DNA of 64,000 bases from NVTR01 sp965237505 (GTDB taxonomy: Bacteria; Pseudomonadota; Alphaproteobacteria; Rhodobacterales; Rhodobacteraceae): NCBI GenBank assembly GCA_965237505.1, contig CBDEFR010000009.1, positions 1,674,001 through 1,738,000 on the forward strand, written 5' to 3'. Every line of letters begins with the position of its first letter. Position 1 is the stretch's first letter. Both the position numbers and the translations under genes were made by a program. This document shows positions 59,782 through 64,000 of the stretch, one piece after another. The notes beneath the pieces are model-generated. The model did not search any database and had not been told where the DNA came from. It saw nothing but the letters and a program-made list of their open reading frames with translations.

Positions 59782-61116
59782 TTGGACCTGATCGATCTGA
59801 TCCCGACTTTCGGCAACACGCTTTATACGCTCGGGGCTTTTGTGATCGCGCTGTTGATCATTATCGCGGTTCACGAGTTTGGGCATTACATCGTCGGGCG
59901 CTGGGCAGGCATTCATGCCGAGGTGTTCTCGCTTGGTTTTGGGCCGGTGCTTTGGTCGGGCCACGACAAACACGGCACACGCTGGCAGATCGCGGCACTG
60001 CCGTTTGGCGGGTTCGTGCGGTTCCTGGGCGATTCCAGCGCCTCCAGCGGCAAAGACTCGGAAGCCATTGACGGCCTTTCAGACATAGACAAACGCCGCA
60101 CCATGCACGGTGCGCCGCTGTGGGCGCGTGCAATCACGGTGGCAGCAGGTCCGGTTGCAAATTTCATCTTGTCCATTCTGGTCTTCGGTGCCGTTCTGGG
60201 CTGGCAGGGCGTTGCCACCGATCCTTTGACAATCGCCGAGCTTCGCCCGGTTCCGTCTGAAAATGGGCTGCAGATCGGCGATGAGATCCTGGCGATTGTC
60301 GGCATCAAAACGCCGGTGCTGGACGAATTTGACGGCTATATCGATAGTCTGCCGATTGCCGCGGTTCTGGAATACACGGTGCGCCGGGACGGGGCCGAAC
60401 TGACGGTTCAGGCGCCGTTTCCCTATCCGCCGATTGTCGTGGGTCTGGCGCCAGGGTCGGCGGCGATGGATGCCGACCTGCAGATCGGCGATGTGATCCT
60501 GAGCGCGGACGGGGCACCGGTGTCGGCGTTTTCAACATTGCGCGAGATCGTCGGAAATTCCGGCGGCAATGCGATTTCGTTTGAAATTTGGCGTGATGGC
60601 GAGACCAGCGAGGCCAGTATCGTGCCACGCAGCATGGATTTGCCGCTGCAGGAGGGTGGATTTGAGTCGCGCTGGCTTATCGGAATAACCGGCGGCACGC
60701 TGTTTGTTCCGGAGACCGCCGCCCCCAGCGTTTCAGAAGCGCTGAGCTTTGGTGCCAATCAGACGGTTTACATTATTCGCAGCAGTATTTCAGGTCTTTA
60801 CCACATGGTCGCCGGGTCAATTTCGTCGTGCAATCTGAGCGGGCCAATTGGTATCGCCCAAACAAGCGGGGCCGCGGCAAGCCAGGGTCTGGCGAGTTTT
60901 GTCTGGTTCATCGCGGTGCTGTCGACCGCTGTCGGGTTCATCAATCTTTTCCCGATCCCGGTTCTGGATGGTGGGCATCTGGTATTTCATGCCTATGAAG
61001 CGATTGTCGGCAGGCCACCAAGCGACGGCGCGTTGCGAATATTGATGGCAGTCGGGCTGGCGTTAATTTTGTCGCTGATGATATTTGCCATATCAAATGA
61101 TTTGTTCTGCCCGTAA
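59782..61116 (+). CDS. rseP: Site-2 membrane protease RseP
   Basis: Intramembrane zinc protease that cleaves anti-sigma factors in envelope stress. The 444-residue protein has HExxH in IIAVHEFGHYIVGRWAGIHA in the first helix, tandem PDZ domains in the centre (LAPGSAAMDADLQIGDVILS), and NLFPIPVLDGGHLVF with the third zinc ligand. The start is TTG at 59782, three bases after dxr. The second half of the usual E. coli sequence is well conserved. Confidence 0.95.
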   Translation: MDLIDLIPTFGNTLYTLGAFVIALLIIIAVHEFGHYIVGRWAGIHAEVFSLGFGPVLWSGHDKHGTRWQIAALPFGGFVRFLGDSSASSGKDSEAIDGLSDIDKRRTMHGAPLWARAITVAAGPVANFILSILVFGAVLGWQGVATDPLTIAELRPVPSENGLQIGDEILAIVGIKTPVLDEFDGYIDSLPIAAVLEYTVRRDGAELTVQAPFPYPPIVVGLAPGSAAMDADLQIGDVILSADGAPVSAFSTLREIVGNSGGNAISFEIWRDGETSEASIVPRSMDLPLQEGGFESRWLIGITGGTLFVPETAAPSVSEALSFGANQTVYIIRSSISGLYHMVAGSISSCNLSGPIGIAQTSGAAASQGLASFVWFIAVLSTAVGFINLFPIPVLDGGHLVFHAYEAIVGRPPSDGALRILMAVGLALILSLMIFAISNDLFCP

Positions 61117-61213
61117 GTTTGCGGCACCTCTAATCGCCAAACTGCTGCCGCAGTCCTGACATATTCGGCCACTAAAACGGCGGCCATCAGACGCAATCGG
61201 CGGGACACGCCCC

Positions 61214-61339
61214 ATGCAGACGATTCAGACCGGATACCGAGGCTTGACGCTTTTGTTCGATCTTAACTGGGATCGGCTGCTTTATGTTGGCACCATTGCC
61301 GGGGCGCTGTTGCTGGGCGCCTACGTCGGTTCGCTCTAG
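61214..61339 (+). CDS. 41-residue membrane protein of unknown function
   Basis: A short ORF with one transmembrane helix. It begins MQTIQTGYRGLTLLFDLNWD and its second half, LLYVGTIAGALLLGAYVGSL, is strongly hydrophobic. It lies between rseP and bamA in the gap that many relatives also have. I recall similar small ORFs in roseobacters at other loci, but cannot verify this. The function is unknown. Confidence 0.6.
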   Translation: MQTIQTGYRGLTLLFDLNWDRLLYVGTIAGALLLGAYVGSL

Positions 61340-61481
61340 CCCGCAGACACGACCCCCAACTCATTGATTTAACGATATTCGACGCGCTTTGGCAGATTTG
61401 CACGGGGGCGTTTGGGCTTTTGACAAGGCACTGCAATCCCGATACTCAACACTGATGGGATGTGTGTCGGGATCGGGGCTT

Positions 61482-63821
61482 ATGCGTAATAATATCGCCC
61501 GCACGGCAGCTGGTGCTGCAAATTATTTGAATTTTCTGCGCCGTGCGGCCGTCTTGGTATTTTTTGCGCATTCGGCGGCACTGTTGTTGGATGCAGGGGC
61601 AGCGCAAGCCCAGACCTACCAGTTTTCGTCGTTTCAGGTTGTCGGCAATGATCGGGTGGAAACGCCAACGATTTTGACCCGCGCGGGACTTTCGCCGGGG
61701 GTCAGCATATCAGCGGCGGGCTTGAACGAGGCCTACCAGCGGGTTCTGGCCACCGGACTTTTTGAGACGGTGGAATTTGTGCCGCGCGGGGCAACGTTGT
61801 TGATCCGGATCGTTGAATACCCGACCATCAACAGGGTGAATGTCGAAGGCAATTCGCGCATCAGCGACGAAGATGCATTGGCGCTGTTTCAGTCGCAGCC
61901 GAAGCTGGTTTTCAATCCAAGCCAGGTCGAGCGGGACGCCGCCGCACTGATCCAAGCTTACCGCGCGCAGGGGCGGTTTTCGGCCACCGTAACGCCGCGT
62001 ATCATCGAGCGTTCGAACAATCGCGTCGATGTGGTGTTCGAAGTCAGCGAAGGGCGCATTGTCGAGGTTGAGAGGCTGTCATTTGTCGGCAACCGGGTGT
62101 ATTCGGACCGGCGCCTGCGCCGGGTGCTGGAAACCAAACAGGCCGGAGCTTTGCGGATCTTCATCGGCCAAGACACATTTGTCGAGGAACGGATCGAATT
62201 TGACCGGGTGCTGCTGCGCGATTTTTATCAGGCCCGCGGTTATGTCGATTTTCAAATCCTTTCGGTGTCGTCGGAATTCTCGCGCGAGCGAAATGCGTTT
62301 TTCGTAACATTTTCAGTGCGCGAGGGCCAAAGGTTCACGTTTGGTCAGATCACCACGATCAGCGAAATGGCCGAAGTGGATGCAAGTGAGTTTCAGGCGC
62401 TGTCGCGGATCCGCCCCGGACAGGTGTATTCGCCGACGGCGGTGGACAACACCATTGCGCGGATTGAACAACAGGCGCTGCAGGACGGATTGAACCTGCT
62501 GCGTGTCGAGCCGCGGGTGACGCGAAATGACCGTGACCTGACGCTGGACATCGAATTTGCCCTGGTGCAGGGGCCGCGAGTATTTGTTGAACGCATCAAA
62601 ATCGAAGGCAACACGACCACCTTTGATCGCGTCGTGCGGCGCCAGTTCCGGGTTGTCGAAGGCGATCCGTTCAACCCGCGCGAAATACGCGAAGCGGCGG
62701 CACGCATTCGGGCGCTTGCAATGTTTTCGAGCAGCCAGGTCAATGCCCGGCGGGGTTCGGCCGCAGATCAGGTTATTGTCGATGTGACTGTCGTTGAACG
62801 ACTGACCGGATCGCTGAGTTTTGGGGCGTCCTTTAATTTCACCACCGGTGTCGGGTTGACGGCACGTTTCCGCGAGCAAAACTTTTTGGGCCGCGGCCAG
62901 ACCCTGATATTTGACATCACCCTTAGCCAGGACAGCGCAAGTGGTGGCATATCCTTCACCGAACCCGGATTTCTGGACAGGGACCTGGCGTTCCGGTTTG
63001 ACGGCGAATATCGCCAGACGGAATTTGAGCACACCGATTACGACACCCAAACCCTGCTATTTCGCCCGGCAATCACATTTCCGGTAAGCGAAAACGGACG
63101 TCTGGGAATTCGATACGCGGTTTCCAACGACAAGATATTCAATGTCGATGTGGATTCCTCGCCGATATTGATGGCCGAAGCAGCAGGCGGCGCGGTATTG
63201 GCGAGCGCTTTGGGCTACACCTACGCGATTGACACGCGGCGCACCGGCGTGAACCCGAATGCCGGGGTGCTGTTGCGGTTTGCACAGGACTTTGCCGGGC
63301 TTGGTGGCAGCGCGAGATATATCAAGTCAACCGCAACGCTGAGCGGTGAAACACGGATACGAAACGAAGAGGTAACGCTGCGCGCGACATTCGAAGGCGG
63401 GGCGCTGATTTCGCTTGCCGGTGACAGCAGATTGACCGAACGATTCTTTTTAACCTCGAGCCGGTTGCGCGGGTTTGCACCTGCAGGTGTGGGTCCGCGT
63501 GATCTGACCGTGCCCAATCTGGACGCGCTTGGCGGCAATTACTTTGCCGTTGTTCGGCTAGAGACCGACTTTCCGGTCGGTCTGCCAGAAGAAATTGGCA
63601 TCACCGGCGGGGTGTTTTTGGATGTTGGATCGGTCTGGGGACTGGACAATACCAATGGCGGCTTGGTGGATGACGGACTGCACCTGCGCTCAAGCGCTGG
63701 AATCGTAATTTTCTGGAATACACCGATTGGCCCACTTCGGTTCAATTTCTCGCGCGCATTAATCAAAGAAAGCTACGACGAAGTGCAAAATTTTGATCTG
63801 ACCATATCCACCCAATTCTGA
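61482..63821 (+). CDS. bamA: Outer membrane protein assembly factor BamA
   Basis: Inserts beta-barrel proteins in the outer membrane. From ATG 61482 it has 779 residues: a signal peptide ending AGAAQAQ, five POTRA domains (starting QFSSFQVVGNDRVETPTILT), then the 16-stranded barrel ending in phenylalanine (DLTISTQF). The VRGF-type lid motif appears as RLRGFAP. Upstream ATGs at 61389 and 61455 are open but add no recognised sequence. The stop overlaps the start of the skp-like gene. Confidence 0.95.
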   Translation: MRNNIARTAAGAANYLNFLRRAAVLVFFAHSAALLLDAGAAQAQTYQFSSFQVVGNDRVETPTILTRAGLSPGVSISAAGLNEAYQRVLATGLFETVEFVPRGATLLIRIVEYPTINRVNVEGNSRISDEDALALFQSQPKLVFNPSQVERDAAALIQAYRAQGRFSATVTPRIIERSNNRVDVVFEVSEGRIVEVERLSFVGNRVYSDRRLRRVLETKQAGALRIFIGQDTFVEERIEFDRVLLRDFYQARGYVDFQILSVSSEFSRERNAFFVTFSVREGQRFTFGQITTISEMAEVDASEFQALSRIRPGQVYSPTAVDNTIARIEQQALQDGLNLLRVEPRVTRNDRDLTLDIEFALVQGPRVFVERIKIEGNTTTFDRVVRRQFRVVEGDPFNPREIREAAARIRALAMFSSSQVNARRGSAADQVIVDVTVVERLTGSLSFGASFNFTTGVGLTARFREQNFLGRGQTLIFDITLSQDSASGGISFTEPGFLDRDLAFRFDGEYRQTEFEHTDYDTQTLLFRPAITFPVSENGRLGIRYAVSNDKIFNVDVDSSPILMAEAAGGAVLASALGYTYAIDTRRTGVNPNAGVLLRFAQDFAGLGGSARYIKSTATLSGETRIRNEEVTLRATFEGGALISLAGDSRLTERFFLTSSRLRGFAPAGVGPRDLTVPNLDALGGNYFAVVRLETDFPVGLPEEIGITGGVFLDVGSVWGLDNTNGGLVDDGLHLRSSAGIVIFWNTPIGPLRFNFSRALIKESYDEVQNFDLTISTQF

Positions 63822-64000
63822 TGAGACCGCTGCGAACCATATTCACCCGACTAATGACGATCCTTGCAATCGGCTGCATCGGCTCTGCGGTACTTGCACA
63901 GGACTTTGGTGTACCGGTGTCGGCGATCCTGACTGTGGACAGTGAACGGCTGTTCAACACCACGATTGCGGGGCGCCAGATTACCAATGACCTTGAAGCG
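63821..64000 (+). CDS. skp: OmpH/Skp-family periplasmic chaperone, cut by the window end
   Basis: ATG at 63821 overlaps the bamA stop (TGATG). The 60 visible residues give a signal peptide (FTRLMTILAIGCIGSAVLAQ) and the start of the mature domain, PVSAILTVDSERLFNTTIAG, typical of OmpH/Skp. The position after bamA is standard. The rest lies outside the window. Confidence 0.88.
   Translation, partial: MRPLRTIFTRLMTILAIGCIGSAVLAQDFGVPVSAILTVDSERLFNTTIAGRQITNDLEA

Noticed and set aside
1..64000. CRISPR arrays, restriction systems or phage gene clusters
   Set aside because: No regularly spaced repeats, cas genes, methyltransferase-nuclease pairs or phage structural genes were seen on either strand.

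Overview
The window comes from an alphaproteobacterium, most likely Rhodobacterales (roseobacter-like). This rests on gene order and protein character: ctaG-cox III-SURF1-thrC-M16 peptidase, the lysC-ptsP pair, an IalB-family protein, and pyrH-frr-uppS-cdsA-dxr-rseP-bamA-skp. The chromosomal genes are ordinary, tightly packed housekeeping genes with many 4-bp ATGA/TGATG overlaps. Insertion sequences (ISs) have invaded them heavily. I count 12 IS copies between 7.4 and 46.1 kb, several nested in one another, and the target-site duplications (TSDs) let the insertion order be read. I see no tRNA or rRNA gene and no CRISPR array.

Layout. 0-7.4 kb (+): cytochrome c oxidase assembly and subunit III, SURF1, threonine synthase, M16 peptidase, acetyltransferase, DUF1697 protein, FAD-linked D-2-hydroxyacid dehydrogenase. 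7.46-10.33 kb: an IS1595-family element with cargo genes, one split by an IS630 element. 10.3-17.1 kb: apt-mtnP, a flavin-reductase-like protein, an acetyltransferase, ptsP and lysC. 17.2-19.6 kb: an IS5-like element carrying an ISAs1 copy. 19.8-24.7 kb: L,D-transpeptidase, lpxD, an acyl carrier protein and a ketosynthase, then an IalB-family protein. 25.0-29.1 kb: two IS1202/ISNCY-type elements in head-to-tail tandem and an IS4 element. 29.3-37.2 kb: CorC-like protein, phosphoesterase, xerD with an uncharacterised exported protein and a 45-codon membrane ORF, aroK, a frameshifted aroB, ssb and a lytic transglycosylase.

37.3-46.1 kb is a single 8.7-kb nest of ISs. It splits one small monooxygenase-like gene, whose halves lie at 37.2 kb and 46.2 kb. 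The outer IS66 element has an exact 8-bp TSD. Inside it are an IS110 element and an IS1380 element; the IS1380 holds an IS1202-type element (17-bp TSD), and a second ISAs1 copy sits at that element's edge. 46.3-53.5 kb (-) is a peptide-type ABC transporter operon with an AraC regulator. 53.6-55.4 kb (-) holds miaA and a pyruvyltransferase-like gene. 55.7-64 kb (+) is the envelope biogenesis cluster, cut by the window edge inside skp.

The most unusual observations are these. aroB carries six separate single-base insertions, each lengthening a short homopolymer by one, while every neighbouring gene is clean. The nested IS stratigraphy can be undone base by base: removing IS110 and IS630 restores the interrupted reading frames exactly. 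The three IS1202-type copies are flanked by 16-17-bp duplications. A dispersed TTTAAA-type palindromic repeat lies upstream of two unrelated genes. I found no convincing new defence or biosynthetic system. The novelty here is in the mobile elements, their cargo genes, and a few small uncharacterised ORFs.
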